From Paenibacillus sinopodophylli (GTDB lineage: Bacteria; Bacillota; Bacilli; Paenibacillales; Paenibacillaceae): 64,000 nt of DNA. The notes under the pieces were generated by a model. The model did not search any database, was not told the DNA's origin, and worked only from the letters and a program-made list of their open reading frames with translations. Positions 27,793 to 38,159 of this stretch are shown here, in pieces. Position 1 is the stretch's first letter. Each line of letters starts with the position of its first letter. The translations under genes and the position numbers were made by a program. Where the stretch lies: contig NZ_VDBO01000001.1 in assembly GCF_005930355.1 (NCBI RefSeq), forward strand, positions 2,091,135-2,155,134, read 5' to 3'.

Positions 27793-29127
27793 TTATGGAA
27801 TATACAGTAGCTGTCCTTCCGATACTCCCGAGTCTTCCAACCGGTTATATATGACAATTTCTCTCGGGTTCAGACTATAGCGCGAAGCAATAATATCGAG
27901 CGTTTCATCACGCTGAACGATGCACATTTTAATTTTCCGGAATTCCGTATCCTCCGACCGCTTGCCAAGAAATAGGTTTTTCCATTCAATCTCGTCACCT
28001 GAAGCTTGCACTCTGGCTTCCTCGTCTGCACGCTGCTGGGCGACAACCTGCTCTGCAGCTTCACGAGCAGCCTGCTCACGTCTGCTCGTCTGCAGCAGTG
28101 TGAGGATTCCGACATCAGCAGGTACACTTGATCCGCTCTCAGGGGGCTTGCCTGTGAAAGCAATCCGAAGCTCCTGTTTCTCTGCTTCAGGCTCTATCCG
28201 CTGTGGAAGCACCACTTCTTCATTCGGAGCAAGCGACCATTCGGAGGCTTCCGCTTCTGGTTCGACCCGCTCTTGATCATGTAGCTCCGACAGCTCATCA
28301 TCAGCGGGTGCGTATTCAGGGGCTGAATTTACGAACGCCGATGACGTAGCGAGCCATCCTTCGTCGCTGGTCTGCTGCGATGCTAACGTTATTTCTCTTT
28401 CACTCTGCGATTCATCCTCTGCCTCCGCTTGCTCGCTAGGCGTAGCAAACAGCTGCGAAGAGCTCCATCCTGTGTCTGACGACCCAGAGGAAATCGTAAC
28501 CGTCGCCTCCGCTTCATCGGACAGTTCTTCCTGCCTCTGCTGGAATGCTTCTTCCTCCTGCCCGAAGTCAGCATCCTCTGCCGATATGTACGGCGTGTCA
28601 TTCGACGCGATCTGCGCGTAATACGATTCGGATGCACGCTCACGCTCATCGAATGGCTCACGCTGATGTACAACCGTGAAGGGCTCCTCGCGCCAGATTT
28701 CCTCCTGCTCTAACACAGGCTGGGCAGAAATACCTCGAAGCGATAATACACCCGTAATGTTCAACGTACGCGCGGACAATAAATCGACATCGAAATTATC
28801 GATTTCAATCGAAATATCGTCCAGCCGCGAAATTCGGTTCATCGGCAGCGTAATTTCAACAGGTATCCAGTGCTCAAGCGTGAGTACGTTCTCAGCATCA
28901 GCTTGATTCCGATATACCCCGCTCAATAGAAGCTGCCCTTTGAGCACAGCATGATCCCCTTGGTCGATCACCTGAATACGGGGAACAAGCTCGATTTCCT
29001 CCAGCTCGTCAATTGCCGCTACATCATCGGGCAAATGGACGCGCTCATACACATCAAAGCGTAATCCGTTCGTTTGATCCGACACGCTAAAGTCCTCCCC
29101 TCTCCTACTGAATGCTTGGTCTAACAT
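27793..29127 (-). CDS. spoVID: SpoVID-like spore coat morphogenetic protein
   Basis: A protein of about 444 residues. The N-terminal beta-rich domain (GLRFDVYERVHLPDDVAAI, then LVPRIQVIDQGDHAVLKGQL) matches the SpoVID N-terminal pattern; a long acidic Glu/Ser-rich middle follows, and a C-terminal LysM domain (about 397-444, CIVQRDETLDIIASRYSLN). SpoVID drives spore encasement and recruits SafA; a SafA-like gene is at 0.8-2.6 kb. B. subtilis also has hemL-spoVID-valS. ATG 29127 and GTG 29136 are both possible starts, and neither has a good ribosome site. Confidence 0.85.
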   Translation of the reverse strand: MLDQAFSRRGEDFSVSDQTNGLRFDVYERVHLPDDVAAIDELEEIELVPRIQVIDQGDHAVLKGQLLLSGVYRNQADAENVLTLEHWIPVEITLPMNRISRLDDISIEIDNFDVDLLSARTLNITGVLSLRGISAQPVLEQEEIWREEPFTVVHQREPFDERERASESYYAQIASNDTPYISAEDADFGQEEEAFQQRQEELSDEAEATVTISSGSSDTGWSSSQLFATPSEQAEAEDESQSEREITLASQQTSDEGWLATSSAFVNSAPEYAPADDELSELHDQERVEPEAEASEWSLAPNEEVVLPQRIEPEAEKQELRIAFTGKPPESGSSVPADVGILTLLQTSRREQAAREAAEQVVAQQRADEEARVQASGDEIEWKNLFLGKRSEDTEFRKIKMCIVQRDETLDIIASRYSLNPREIVIYNRLEDSGVSEGQLLYIP

Positions 29128-29174
29128 TACATTCACTACTTATCTATATGGTAGGAGGGGCGGGAGCATGACTA

Positions 29175-30179
29175 TCATTTTGAACGGTTATGTATCTTTT
29201 CAGAAAGCCCAACAAGCCACTTCGGCCACGGCGAATGAATCTCCATCTGCCTATTCGTCCACGGATGTGCGAACACCAGCCTCTCCCCATGGAGAGCTTG
29301 ATGGCCGAGCAGCCTGGAGTCCCCTCCGTACAAGCTGTCCCCTGCCAGTGGATGGCCAATATAACTCAGATGAACCCGAATTTGGTGAGTTCGTCCTGTT
29401 TGCAGCCGCACACGAATGACAGACAACTCACCATTCGAGGCAAGCACCTCGTAGTGACTAACTGCATGCTCTCCGTTATCCGATACGCGTCGCCTTGAGC
29501 GGTGATGCCGATCTTTGCCAATCGGCGCATCAATCACACCATTAGCCTTGGATAGCTGTCCGTGCACGACTGCAATATACTGCCTGTCAATCAATTTGGC
29601 CCGCATCGCCTCATCCAGCTTCCACTGTGCAAGATCGTTTTTGGCATATAAGACCGGGCCCGAGGTCTCATCATCAAGCCTATGAATATGACGCACGTTT
29701 AGCGGATCTCCCTGCCTCAGCAAATGTCTGGCTGCTGCTTCATCCAATGTTCCGGACTCACCAGGTGCTGAGCCGTGCACGGCCATTCCAGCCGGTTTAT
29801 CGAAGACGATGCAGAAATCGTCCTCGAACAGCACCTTCGGTGAGATTGCAGGTGTACTTAGCCGAATATTCCGATAAGCTGCGTCGCTGCGCGGATCTAC
29901 CGCAGGGAAGGCAAGCAGTTGCAGACATTCACCTTCCCACCTTATGCCGCCTACTGAAAACAGCCGATTAACCCATTTCTGCGGAAAAAAGGAACGGGCC
30001 AGCAGCCACTGCCGCACCATGTGCGGATGACTGCCAGCCCGCGGCTGTGCTAGCTCCGGCAACGCCGCCGGATCCTTCTCCGTATGGGGATTAATGGCTG
30101 GAGAAGCGGATAGGAATGCCAGAGCCGCATCATCCAGCTCCAGCCATTCGCCGCTTCGCTTTATATAACCATCAACCAT
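29175..30179 (-). CDS. RluA-family pseudouridine synthase
   Basis: A 334-residue protein with the catalytic signature HRLDDETSGPVLYAK (Asp in RLDDETSG), preceded by VLFEDDFCIVFDKPAGMAVHG and followed by GRTHQIRVHLSYIGHPLAGD. It isomerises uridine in rRNA or tRNA; which position cannot be told from the sequence. ATG 30179 follows AGGAGGAATACGGA. It sits between hemL and spoVID on the same strand, 25 bases after hemL. Confidence 0.9.
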   Translation of the reverse strand: MVDGYIKRSGEWLELDDAALAFLSASPAINPHTEKDPAALPELAQPRAGSHPHMVRQWLLARSFFPQKWVNRLFSVGGIRWEGECLQLLAFPAVDPRSDAAYRNIRLSTPAISPKVLFEDDFCIVFDKPAGMAVHGSAPGESGTLDEAAARHLLRQGDPLNVRHIHRLDDETSGPVLYAKNDLAQWKLDEAMRAKLIDRQYIAVVHGQLSKANGVIDAPIGKDRHHRSRRRVSDNGEHAVSHYEVLASNGELSVIRVRLQTGRTHQIRVHLSYIGHPLAGDSLYGGDSRLLGHQALHGERLVFAHPWTNRQMEIHSPWPKWLVGLSEKIHNRSK

Positions 30180-30204
30180 TCCGTATTCCTCCTGTAGACA
30201 ACCT

Positions 30205-31506
30205 CTATAAACGGCTTAATGCGATACGATTCGCTTCAATTGTAGCATCGATATCCTCATCCGTATGGACAGCGGATATGAACATGCCCTCGAACTGAGA
30301 AGGAGCTACGCTAACGCCAAGATCAAGCATAGATGCAAAATAAGCTTTGAACCTCTCAAGATCAGAGGTTTTGGCCGATTCGAAGTTGATGACTGTCGCA
30401 TCTGTGAAAAACGGACAAACCATGGAGCCAACGCGGTTAATCGTGCTCGGAATGCCCTGCTTGCTGGCATTTGTCTCAAAGCCTAGCTGAAGCCGCACGG
30501 CTTGGCGCTCTAGCCGTTCATACACCTGCGGTGTAAGCAAGCTCAGCGTTGCAAATCCAGCAGCCATCGCCAGTGGGTTGCCTGACAAGGTGCCTGCTTG
30601 GTAGATCGGACCGCTTGGGGCAATCAGCTCCATCAGCTCGCGTTTGCCGCCATAGGCTCCGACTGGCAAGCCGCCGCCGATAACCTTCCCGAAGCAGGTC
30701 AGATCTGGCTTAATGCCGTACAGACCTTGCGCGCAGCTGTATCCTACGCGGAAACCGGTCATAACCTCGTCGAATATAAGCACTGTGCCATATTGAGCCG
30801 TTATATCTCGAAGCCCCTGCAGAAAGCCTGGCAAAGGTGGTACAACGCCCATGTTGCCCGCTACTGGTTCAACAATCACACATGCGATTTCCTCGCCAAA
30901 TTTCTCGAAAGCAAGCTTCACCGATTCAATATCGTTATAGGGTACAGTGATGGTATGCGATGCCACATGCTCCGGAACACCAGGGCTGTCAGGCAAGCCC
31001 AGTGTCGCCACCCCTGAACCCGCTTTAATCAACAAGCTGTCCGAATGCCCGTGATAAGAACCTTCAAATTTCAATATTTTGTTGCGCTTCGTATATCCCC
31101 GCGCAAGTCTGATCGCACTCATCGTCGCTTCCGTACCCGAATTGACCATACGAACGATATCTACCGAAGGTACTCGCTCGCACACAAGCTCGGCCATCAG
31201 CGTCTCAAGCTCAGTAGGAGCGCCGAAGCTCGTCCCCTTCTCTGCTGTACGCTTAATTGCATCAATGACCTCCGGGTGGGCATGCCCCATAATAAGCGGC
31301 CCCCACGAAGCTACATAATCAATATAGCTGTTGCCATCAATATCAAAAATTCGGCTTCCTTGTCCGCGATCCATATAAACTGGATTTAAACCTACGGATT
31401 TGAATGCTCGAACAGGGCTGTTTACTCCGCCTGGAATAACCTTCTTCGCTCTTGCGAAAGCTTCGACCGAACGCGAATCATTTCTAAGATTGGTTTTCTC
31501 ACTCAT
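30205..31506 (-). CDS. hemL: Glutamate-1-semialdehyde 2,1-aminomutase
   Basis: The PLP enzyme that makes 5-aminolevulinate from glutamate-1-semialdehyde, second step of the C5 heme route. The 433-residue protein has [30 protein letters not shown] and the PLP lysine in [16 protein letters not shown]. It follows hemB by four bases and is the last heme enzyme of the cluster. Confidence 0.97.
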   Translation of the reverse strand: MSEKTNLRNDSRSVEAFARAKKVIPGGVNSPVRAFKSVGLNPVYMDRGQGSRIFDIDGNSYIDYVASWGPLIMGHAHPEVIDAIKRTAEKGTSFGAPTELETLMAELVCERVPSVDIVRMVNSGTEATMSAIRLARGYTKRNKILKFEGSYHGHSDSLLIKAGSGVATLGLPDSPGVPEHVASHTITVPYNDIESVKLAFEKFGEEIACVIVEPVAGNMGVVPPLPGFLQGLRDITAQYGTVLIFDEVMTGFRVGYSCAQGLYGIKPDLTCFGKVIGGGLPVGAYGGKRELMELIAPSGPIYQAGTLSGNPLAMAAGFATLSLLTPQVYERLERQAVRLQLGFETNASKQGIPSTINRVGSMVCPFFTDATVINFESAKTSDLERFKAYFASMLDLGVSVAPSQFEGMFISAVHTDEDIDATIEANRIALSRL

Positions 31507-31510
31507 ATGC

Positions 31511-32512
31511 TTATTCCTCTCCCTTCAACCATCGTGCCGCATCCTTTGCGTGATACGTGATGATTAAATCCGCGCCTGCACGTTTCATCCCAAGCAGCGT
31601 CTCCAGAACGATTGAGCGCTCATCAATCCAGCCGTTTGCAGCTGCAGCCTTCACCATTGAATACTCCGCGCTTACGTTATAAGCAACAACAGGTAGATGG
31701 TACTTATCTTTAAGCAGCCTTAGAATGTCCAAGTATGCCAGTGCAGGCTTAACCATAAGGAAGTCGGCTCCTTCTGCAATATCCGTCTCCGCTTCCCGCA
31801 GTGCTTCACGTGTATTTGCTGGATCCATCTGATAAGTTTTGCGGTCACCGAATTGCGGTGCAGAATGGGCAGCATCACGGAACGGACCGTAGTAAGCAGA
31901 TGAGAACTTCACGGAATAAGACATAATCGGCACATCACTGAAACCCGCATCGTCCAGTCCTTGACGAATGGCAATGACAAAGCCGTCCATCATATTCGAT
32001 GGGGCAATAATATCCGCACCAGCTTCAGCTTGCGAGACTGCTGTCTGAACGAGCAGATCTAAGGAAGAATCATTATCTACCTCGGCGATGCCCGACTCCT
32101 CGTGCAGGTGTACGATTCCGCAGTGACCGTGGTCTGTGAATTGACATAAGCAGGTGTCAGCAACGACAACAAGCTCAGGCGCCCATTGCTTGACAGCGCG
32201 AATCGCTTGCTGAACGATACCGTTCGCGGCATAAGCTGAACTACCAATCGCGTCCTTATGCTCCGGCAAACCAAACAACAGTACTGACTGTATACCCGCT
32301 TTGACCACATCGCGAATTTCCTGCTCCAATAAGTCCATTGAGAAGTGATAAACGCCTGGCATTGACGGAATTTCTTCTTTAATATTCACGCCATGGGTTA
32401 CAAATATAGGATATATGAAATCATTCACGCTCAGCGCTGTTTCTCTCACAAGGTTTCTTAACGCTGACGTTTTGCGTAATCTGCGGTTTCTTACTGTTGG
32501 AAAACTTAACAT
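31511..32512 (-). CDS. hemB: Delta-aminolevulinic acid dehydratase (porphobilinogen synthase)
   Basis: Condenses two 5-aminolevulinates. The 333-residue TIM-barrel enzyme has a metal-binding cysteine cluster ([17 protein letters not shown], about 117-133) typical of zinc-type HemB, and the Schiff-base lysine in [14 protein letters not shown]. The ATG abuts the end of the cobA/hemD gene with no gap. Confidence 0.97.
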   Translation of the reverse strand: MLSFPTVRNRRLRKTSALRNLVRETALSVNDFIYPIFVTHGVNIKEEIPSMPGVYHFSMDLLEQEIRDVVKAGIQSVLLFGLPEHKDAIGSSAYAANGIVQQAIRAVKQWAPELVVVADTCLCQFTDHGHCGIVHLHEESGIAEVDNDSSLDLLVQTAVSQAEAGADIIAPSNMMDGFVIAIRQGLDDAGFSDVPIMSYSVKFSSAYYGPFRDAAHSAPQFGDRKTYQMDPANTREALREAETDIAEGADFLMVKPALAYLDILRLLKDKYHLPVVAYNVSAEYSMVKAAAANGWIDERSIVLETLLGMKRAGADLIITYHAKDAARWLKGEE

Positions 32513-34090
32513 TTATACTTCCTCCCTTGCCTTAGCGGCTAGCTGGGTATGCTGATAGTCGATCATAGCCTGAAGTAAACCGTCCAGTGTCGCTGCTTCC
32601 GGCTCAATCGCAACCTCTAAACCCGCTTCCAGTACCGTTCTAGTCGTAATCGGCCCCATGCTTGCGATCGGAATACCAGACAGAAGCTCTACAGGGTTAT
32701 CAACGCCTTTACGCTTCAGAAGCTCCAGTAGATTCGTAACGGTGGAAGAGCTGGTGAACGTAATCATATGGATTTCCTTCTCCATAATCCATTCAAGGGC
32801 GAGCTCGTCCTGCTGCTCAGCGAGCACCGTTTCATAAACATCAATTTCAGTGGGAAGCAGTCCCATTGCCTTCAGCTCAAGCGGCAATACCTCACGTGCC
32901 AGATCGCCGCGCGGCAGCAATGCCCGTTCCCCAGCTTTTAGCTGCGGCCTTAGCTGCTCAAGCAATCCTTCCGCATAGAACTTCGTCGGAATCACTTCTG
33001 CAATTAGACCGTGAGCAGCAAGAGCTGCAGCTGTCTTAGGACCTACAGCAGCAATCCTCGCACCATAAAATCGACGTATGTCAATTCGGAATTTCCGAAG
33101 CCAGCGCAAGAAATAGTCAACACCGTTTACGCTTGTGAACATCAGCCATTGATATTGCTCCGCCTGCTCCAGCTTCTCGCGCAAAGCTTCAATCGCCCCT
33201 GGATCCGAAGGCTCTCTCGTCTCAATGACAGGGAACTCACAGGGCTCGCCGCCGAGCGTTTCAATCTGATCAGCAAGCTCACTCGCCTGCGCTCTTGCCC
33301 TCGTTACAAGTACCCGCAAACCAAATAATGGCTTGCTCTCATACCATTTGAGCTTCTCTCGTTGCAATACGACCTCGCCAACTACAATTACGGCGGGGGG
33401 CTGGAAGTTTGTGGCTTTAACAATTCCCTCGATCGTCTCAAGCGTGCCGACTATTGTGCGCTGCTCCACTCTCGTCCCCCAGCGAACGAGAGCAACCGGT
33501 GTCTCAGGAGGCTTCCCATGCTTAATCAATTGGTCCGCTATGTAGCCGATTTTTGCAACACCCATCAAAAAAATAAGTGTTCCCGTTGCATTTGTTACTT
33601 TATCCCAATGAATGGAACGATCAAGCTTGTCCGGACTCTCATGCCCAGTAATAATGGACAGGGAGGAAGCGAAGTCTCGATGAGTAACCGGAATGCCCGC
33701 ATAAGCAGGTACAGCAATCGCCGAGGTAATGCCAGGTATAATCTCAAATGAGATACCATTATCGTAGAGCAGCTCCGCTTCTTCTCCGACACGGCCGAAT
33801 ATCGTTGGATCGCCGCCCTTTAAACGGGTAACCACTTTGCCCTGAAGCGCCAAGTCAACAAGCAGTTGATTAATTTCTTCCTGCTTCATCGTATGGCGGT
33901 CAGGCAGCTTCCCCACATAAATCCGCTCTGCTCCCGACTTTACATAGCGGAGCAGTCTTGGGCTTGCCAATCGGTCGTAGACGACCACATCGCATTCCTT
34001 CAAGCATTCTAGTCCGCGCACTGTGATCAGCTTAGGATCTCCCGGTCCTGCGCCAACCAAGTATACCTTCCCCTTATCCAAGTCCGTCAT
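32513..34090 (-). CDS. cobA/hemD: Fused uroporphyrinogen-III methyltransferase and uroporphyrinogen-III synthase
   Basis: A 525-residue two-domain fusion. Residues 1-250 form a SUMT-type methylase (VYLVGAGPGDPKLITVRG at 9-26, VTRLKGGDPTIFGR, PGITSAIAVPAYAGIPVTHR) making precorrin-2. Residues about 258-515 form HemD (GLRVLVTRARAQASELADQI, MFTSVNGVDYFL), which closes the tetrapyrrole ring. One gene thus supplies both the branch-point product and the first siroheme/cobalamin step. It overlaps hemC by four bases. Confidence 0.95.
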   Translation of the reverse strand: MTDLDKGKVYLVGAGPGDPKLITVRGLECLKECDVVVYDRLASPRLLRYVKSGAERIYVGKLPDRHTMKQEEINQLLVDLALQGKVVTRLKGGDPTIFGRVGEEAELLYDNGISFEIIPGITSAIAVPAYAGIPVTHRDFASSLSIITGHESPDKLDRSIHWDKVTNATGTLIFLMGVAKIGYIADQLIKHGKPPETPVALVRWGTRVEQRTIVGTLETIEGIVKATNFQPPAVIVVGEVVLQREKLKWYESKPLFGLRVLVTRARAQASELADQIETLGGEPCEFPVIETREPSDPGAIEALREKLEQAEQYQWLMFTSVNGVDYFLRWLRKFRIDIRRFYGARIAAVGPKTAAALAAHGLIAEVIPTKFYAEGLLEQLRPQLKAGERALLPRGDLAREVLPLELKAMGLLPTEIDVYETVLAEQQDELALEWIMEKEIHMITFTSSSTVTNLLELLKRKGVDNPVELLSGIPIASMGPITTRTVLEAGLEVAIEPEAATLDGLLQAMIDYQHTQLAAKAREEV

Positions 34091-35058
34091 CCCCCGATTT
34101 CAGCTAAAATACGGTCTGCACCGCGTGCTATTAGTGCGGCTGCAACATCCTTGCCAAGCTGCTCGGGGTTCGTTCCCTGCATAACTTCCTTCAGCAATGT
34201 AGCGCCATCAGGTGATCCGACCATACCAGTCATAATCAAATTGTAAGCCCCGCTCTGACCTTCAAGCTCCTCGCCTCGCATGCAGTAGGCGCCGATCGGC
34301 ACTTGGCAGCCACCGTTCAATGAGCCGAGGAAGCTGCGTTCAGCTCTTACCGTAAGCTCCGTTTCACTATCGTTCAACAAGGCGAGCAGCTCACGAATCT
34401 GCTCGTCATTCTCACGGCATTCGATGCCGAGTGCACCTTGTCCAACTGCTGGTAGACACACATCAACCGGGATATTAGAGGAAATGCGATCCTGCCAACC
34501 CATGCGCGTCAGACCTGCTGAAGCAAGTACGACCGCGTCGAAACCTTCCGTTTCCAGCTTGCGGATGCGGGAATCAATATTACCGCGGATAGACTCAAGC
34601 TGAAGATCAGGTCTCGCGTTCTTAAGCTGGCATGCACGGCGGAGACTGCTCGTTCCTACACGAGCGCCAAGAGGCAATGCATCAAGGCCGCCACCCTTCC
34701 TTGTAACCAGACAGTCCCTAGGATCTACTCGTTTCGGTATGGCACCGTTCATTAATCCTTCTGGCAGTTCATAGGGCATGTCCTTCATGCTGTGTACAGC
34801 CAGATCAATAACGCCGTCGACCAGTGCTTGCTCGATTTCTTTCACAAACAAGCCCTTGCCTCCAACCTTAGACAACGTAACATCAAGAATACGGTCACCT
34901 TTTGTTACAATCTTCTTCACTTCAAACGTATAACCAAATCCATGCTTCTCGCTGATCCGTGTAAGCTCATCAATGACTTGTCCCGTTTGCGTCAGCGCCA
35001 GTGCGCTTTGCCTAGTGCCTACGACGATAACGCGTTTACCTTGTTCATTTGTTCCCAT
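34087..35058 (-). CDS. hemC: Hydroxymethylbilane synthase (porphobilinogen deaminase)
   Basis: The 323-residue enzyme builds the linear tetrapyrrole. It has GTRQSALALTQT near the N-terminus, VTKGDRILDVTLSKVGGKGLF, and Cys251 in LNGGCQVPIGAY that carries the dipyrromethane cofactor. Its ATG overlaps the stop of the precorrin-2 dehydrogenase gene. Confidence 0.97.
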   Translation of the reverse strand: MGTNEQGKRVIVVGTRQSALALTQTGQVIDELTRISEKHGFGYTFEVKKIVTKGDRILDVTLSKVGGKGLFVKEIEQALVDGVIDLAVHSMKDMPYELPEGLMNGAIPKRVDPRDCLVTRKGGGLDALPLGARVGTSSLRRACQLKNARPDLQLESIRGNIDSRIRKLETEGFDAVVLASAGLTRMGWQDRISSNIPVDVCLPAVGQGALGIECRENDEQIRELLALLNDSETELTVRAERSFLGSLNGGCQVPIGAYCMRGEELEGQSGAYNLIMTGMVGSPDGATLLKEVMQGTNPEQLGKDVAAALIARGADRILAEIGG

Positions 35059-35702
35059 TATGTAAGCCTCCTGTCAATCCGATGAAGCAGACTATTCAGC
35101 CACTCCTCGATGTCACGATTGTACTGCTTATGGCGCGCGGCTTCTTCGGCCGCTAGCTTCAATATCTGTTTTCGTTTCTGCTCATCCGCAATCTCGCGGA
35201 TAACACGTTCGCGCAAAAGCCTCAGTTTCGCTGTTAATTCCTCGTATTCCGTACCATACTCGGCCTCGAGCTCTTGCTTGATATGTTGGGATAAAGCCGG
35301 GCTGGCACCTGATGCCGTAACCGCGAAGAGCAGATCGCCTCTTCTAATGGTTGAGGGGGATATAAAAGAGCCTTTGCCCGCTTCGTCCGCTGTACTCGCC
35401 CAAATGCCCATTCTCTCGGCATCCTCAGCAGCTTGTGCATTCAGGCGCTTGTCATTTGTGGCTGCGAATAATAGCCGTGCACCTTCTAGGTCACTTGCTT
35501 CATAAGAGCGCAAGCTGCAGAGGACAGCACCTTCAGCAGCCAGAGCTGCAATCCGCGGCGTAACAGCAGGACTAATGACGCAAACATGATCTGCACCTGC
35601 AGCAAGCAAGCCAAGCAGCTTGCGTTCGGCAACCCTACCGCCGCCGATAATAAGGCAGCGCCGACCTTTAAGCTGTAAGTACACCGGATAAAATCCGTTC
35701 AT
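35058..35702 (-). CDS. Precorrin-2 dehydrogenase (SirC/CysG N-terminal type)
   Basis: A 214-residue protein with the NAD-binding motif LIIGGGRVAERKLLGLLAAG (18-37) and a conserved NGFYPVYLQLKGR start. It oxidises precorrin-2 to sirohydrochlorin, complementing the methylase half of the downstream fusion. No dedicated chelatase is seen nearby; some family members also chelate iron. It is the third gene of the hemA-hemX cluster. Confidence 0.92.
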   Translation of the reverse strand: MNGFYPVYLQLKGRRCLIIGGGRVAERKLLGLLAAGADHVCVISPAVTPRIAALAAEGAVLCSLRSYEASDLEGARLLFAATNDKRLNAQAAEDAERMGIWASTADEAGKGSFISPSTIRRGDLLFAVTASGASPALSQHIKQELEAEYGTEYEELTAKLRLLRERVIREIADEQKRKQILKLAAEEAARHKQYNRDIEEWLNSLLHRIDRRLT

Positions 35703-35742
35703 GGAAGCATGTCCTCCTTAGCCGCTTGCTTTATTTATTCTC

Positions 35743-36555
35743 TCAATGAAAGGAAGAGAAATAATTCGAAAATAAATTCAGAAGCAGCAAGCCAAACGAA
35801 AATATATACAAACGTGCCAATTGTAATCCAGGACGCTTCAGCATCGCTCTTTGGTATACATAAATACCATAAACGATTAACGTAACAAAGGAGGACAACA
35901 CCTTCCAATCGAGCAGAAGCGCAGTACGTCCTTCAACGAGCAATGAAGTTACAGCAATAGCGAGCGACATCGCAAGCAATGGAACACCGATAATGACGGC
36001 GCGGTCGCCATAACGCTCAATCATATCCAAGCTGGGCAGCCTGCGCACAAAGTTCGTCCACCGCTTTCGCTTCAACTGATTGTGAAGAAACAAATACATG
36101 CCTGCGAACAACGCACCTATCGTCAATGCAGCATAAGCGCATAATACAAGACTGATATGAATATACAATAGCTCTCTCGTCGTTTCCCACAGCTCAAGCG
36201 ACTCACCCTTACCGGGATTGCTGTATAAATTTAAGGCGAGTACTGCGAAGCCGACAACATTGACAAAAAAAACGATGAAGTCGATTTTGAAAAACCTATT
36301 GATGACTAATGAAATCGTAACGAGCAGCCAAGAAAATCCTAGCCAATATTCGAAAGTGGTCACATCCGTCATTTGTAAATGCATCACAACTCGCAATATC
36401 AAATAACCAGTCTGTAATACCCAAACAAAAATAAGCAGCCCTGTACCCATCCGTTTCGCTTTCTGACTCGCATTCATAAAGTCAGAGAAATAAAACAGCA
36501 GGCTCAGGGCGTAAATATAAAGTATCGCGTCATATAAAAAGTTTTGCGTCACCAT
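35743..36555 (-). CDS. hemX: HemX-like cytochrome c assembly family membrane protein
   Basis: A 270-residue polytopic protein with about eight hydrophobic segments, related to the CcsA/ResC cytochrome c assembly family. In Bacillus HemX lies directly after hemA and lowers HemA levels; the same position here supports the name. ATG 36555 follows GGAGGAGCT. Confidence 0.9.
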   Translation of the reverse strand: MVTQNFLYDAILYIYALSLLFYFSDFMNASQKAKRMGTGLLIFVWVLQTGYLILRVVMHLQMTDVTTFEYWLGFSWLLVTISLVINRFFKIDFIVFFVNVVGFAVLALNLYSNPGKGESLELWETTRELLYIHISLVLCAYAALTIGALFAGMYLFLHNQLKRKRWTNFVRRLPSLDMIERYGDRAVIIGVPLLAMSLAIAVTSLLVEGRTALLLDWKVLSSFVTLIVYGIYVYQRAMLKRPGLQLARLYIFSFGLLLLNLFSNYFSSFH

Positions 36556-36577
36556 AGCTCCTCCACCTTGCAGCCGT

Positions 36578-37960
36578 CTACCTTGTAATAGGTGCTAATA
36601 CCGCCGCAGCCGCATGAGGTTGAGTATTTTTCTTTTTTGCTGCAGCGACAGTATCTGTTGCCGCTTCAAGCTCAGCTTGACGCGTTTTTTCAAGCTCATT
36701 TTCCAGAGCGAATAGCTTCACGAACATGTCCATTGCCTCGTCAGCCCGCTTCTCTCCAGCCATTTCCTTAATACGCAGAATCGGGTCCTGCATCATCTGG
36801 TTAACGATGCTCTTCGTTAGCTTGCGGATAACCTTCAGTTCGTGCTCACCAAGATCCGGCAGCTTGTTCGTCAGACTGTTCATCGTTTCCTCATGAATGC
36901 CGGCCGCTTTCGTTTGCAAAGAACGAATTAAAGGTACGACTCCGAGCGTTTTGTACCATTGCTCGAACAATTCAATTTCCTCGGATATCATAGCTTCAAT
37001 CTTAGCAGCCTCCTGGCGGCGATGCTCCAAGTTGCTCTCCACAATACCTTCCAGATCATCAATATCATACAAAAAGACGTTCTCTACTGCTGCTATCGAT
37101 GGATCGAGATCACGCGGAACGGCTATATCAATCATGAAAAGAGGTTTTGCTTTCCTGCGCTGCATGGCGGCCGCCACCTGTTGACGCGTGAGGACATAGC
37201 CGTCTGAGCCCGTTGAGCTAATAATAATATCAGCTTCATGCAGTTTGTCAGCCGCTTCCTCCATAGACCATGCCAAGCCATTAAACTTGTCAGCGAGCTG
37301 AGCCGCTCTCTCGAACGTCCTATTGACAACTATGACTCGCTCAGCGCCGTTCGCATACAAATGCTTAGCCGTAAGCTCGCCTGTTTCACCTGCACCGATC
37401 ACCATAACCGTCTTCTTGTTGAATTGGCCAAAAATCCGTTTGCCCAGCTCTACCGCTGCATAACTGACCGATACCGCCGATTCTCCAATCGATGTTTCGG
37501 AGTGAGCGCGCTTAGCCATCGTTACGGCTTGCTTGAACAGCATATTGAATACCGTTCCTGTCGTTTTATGCTGCTGCGCAAGCAAGAAGGCATTCTTCAC
37601 TTGTCCCAAAATTTGAGTCTCGCCGATCACCATCGAATCCAAGCCGCTTGTCACGCGAAACAAATGGTCGATCGCCTTCTCATCCTCATACATATATAAA
37701 TGGTTGGTGAAATGCTCCCTCGGGAGCTTAAACCACTTCTCCATAAAACTGCGAATGTAATGTCCACATAGCTGATGCCTGTCTACTACCGCATAAATCT
37801 CCGTACGATTGCAGGTCGCTACTATGACACATTCCATGATGCTTTGTGTCTGAATAAGCTGGGATACTGCCTCAGGCAATTCCCGTTCCGCAAATGCAAA
37901 CTGCTCTCTTACTTCTACGGGAGCTGTTCTATAATTCAGTCCTACTGCGATAATGTGCAT
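36578..37960 (-). CDS. hemA: Glutamyl-tRNA reductase
   Basis: First and usually rate-limiting step of C5 heme synthesis: NADPH reduction of glutamyl-tRNA. The 460-residue protein has the catalytic Cys50 in VATCNRTEIYAV, the NADPH motif VIGAGETGELTAKHL (about 188-202) and a C-terminal dimerisation helix region. The tail after about 430 is Ala/Lys-rich. It leads the hem cluster, behind a 200-bp intergenic region. Confidence 0.97.
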   Translation of the reverse strand: MHIIAVGLNYRTAPVEVREQFAFAERELPEAVSQLIQTQSIMECVIVATCNRTEIYAVVDRHQLCGHYIRSFMEKWFKLPREHFTNHLYMYEDEKAIDHLFRVTSGLDSMVIGETQILGQVKNAFLLAQQHKTTGTVFNMLFKQAVTMAKRAHSETSIGESAVSVSYAAVELGKRIFGQFNKKTVMVIGAGETGELTAKHLYANGAERVIVVNRTFERAAQLADKFNGLAWSMEEAADKLHEADIIISSTGSDGYVLTRQQVAAAMQRRKAKPLFMIDIAVPRDLDPSIAAVENVFLYDIDDLEGIVESNLEHRRQEAAKIEAMISEEIELFEQWYKTLGVVPLIRSLQTKAAGIHEETMNSLTNKLPDLGEHELKVIRKLTKSIVNQMMQDPILRIKEMAGEKRADEAMDMFVKLFALENELEKTRQAELEAATDTVAAAKKKNTQPHAAAAVLAPITR

Positions 37961-38014
37961 GCGCGGTCACCTGCCTCCTTCTCTTGTGCGTATAAGCCAC
38001 TGATGTTATCGCTT

Positions 38015-38020
38015 ATTATA
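38015..38020 (-). promoter_or_regulatory. Candidate -10 element for hemA
   Basis: Minus strand TATAAT 55 bases upstream of the hemA start. The corresponding -35 region (ATTATC at 17 bp) is weak, suggesting activation or a different promoter class. Confidence 0.4.
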
Positions 38021-38103
38021 GCATAGTTCGATATTCAGATAATGTTCATTTATGAATAATATTTGAAAAGTACAGACTCATTATTCCCTATTCATACAAA
38101 GAA

Positions 38104-38130
38104 ATAACCATGGATGTTCTCCATGGTTAT
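38104..38130 (-). terminator. Terminator of speD
   Basis: Perfect 11-bp stem ATAACCATGGA/TCCATGGTTAT with a 5-nt loop, followed on the minus strand by TTCTTTG. Confidence 0.75.
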
Positions 38131-38159
38131 CTCGCTATGAATAATAAGTTTTAAAGCTC

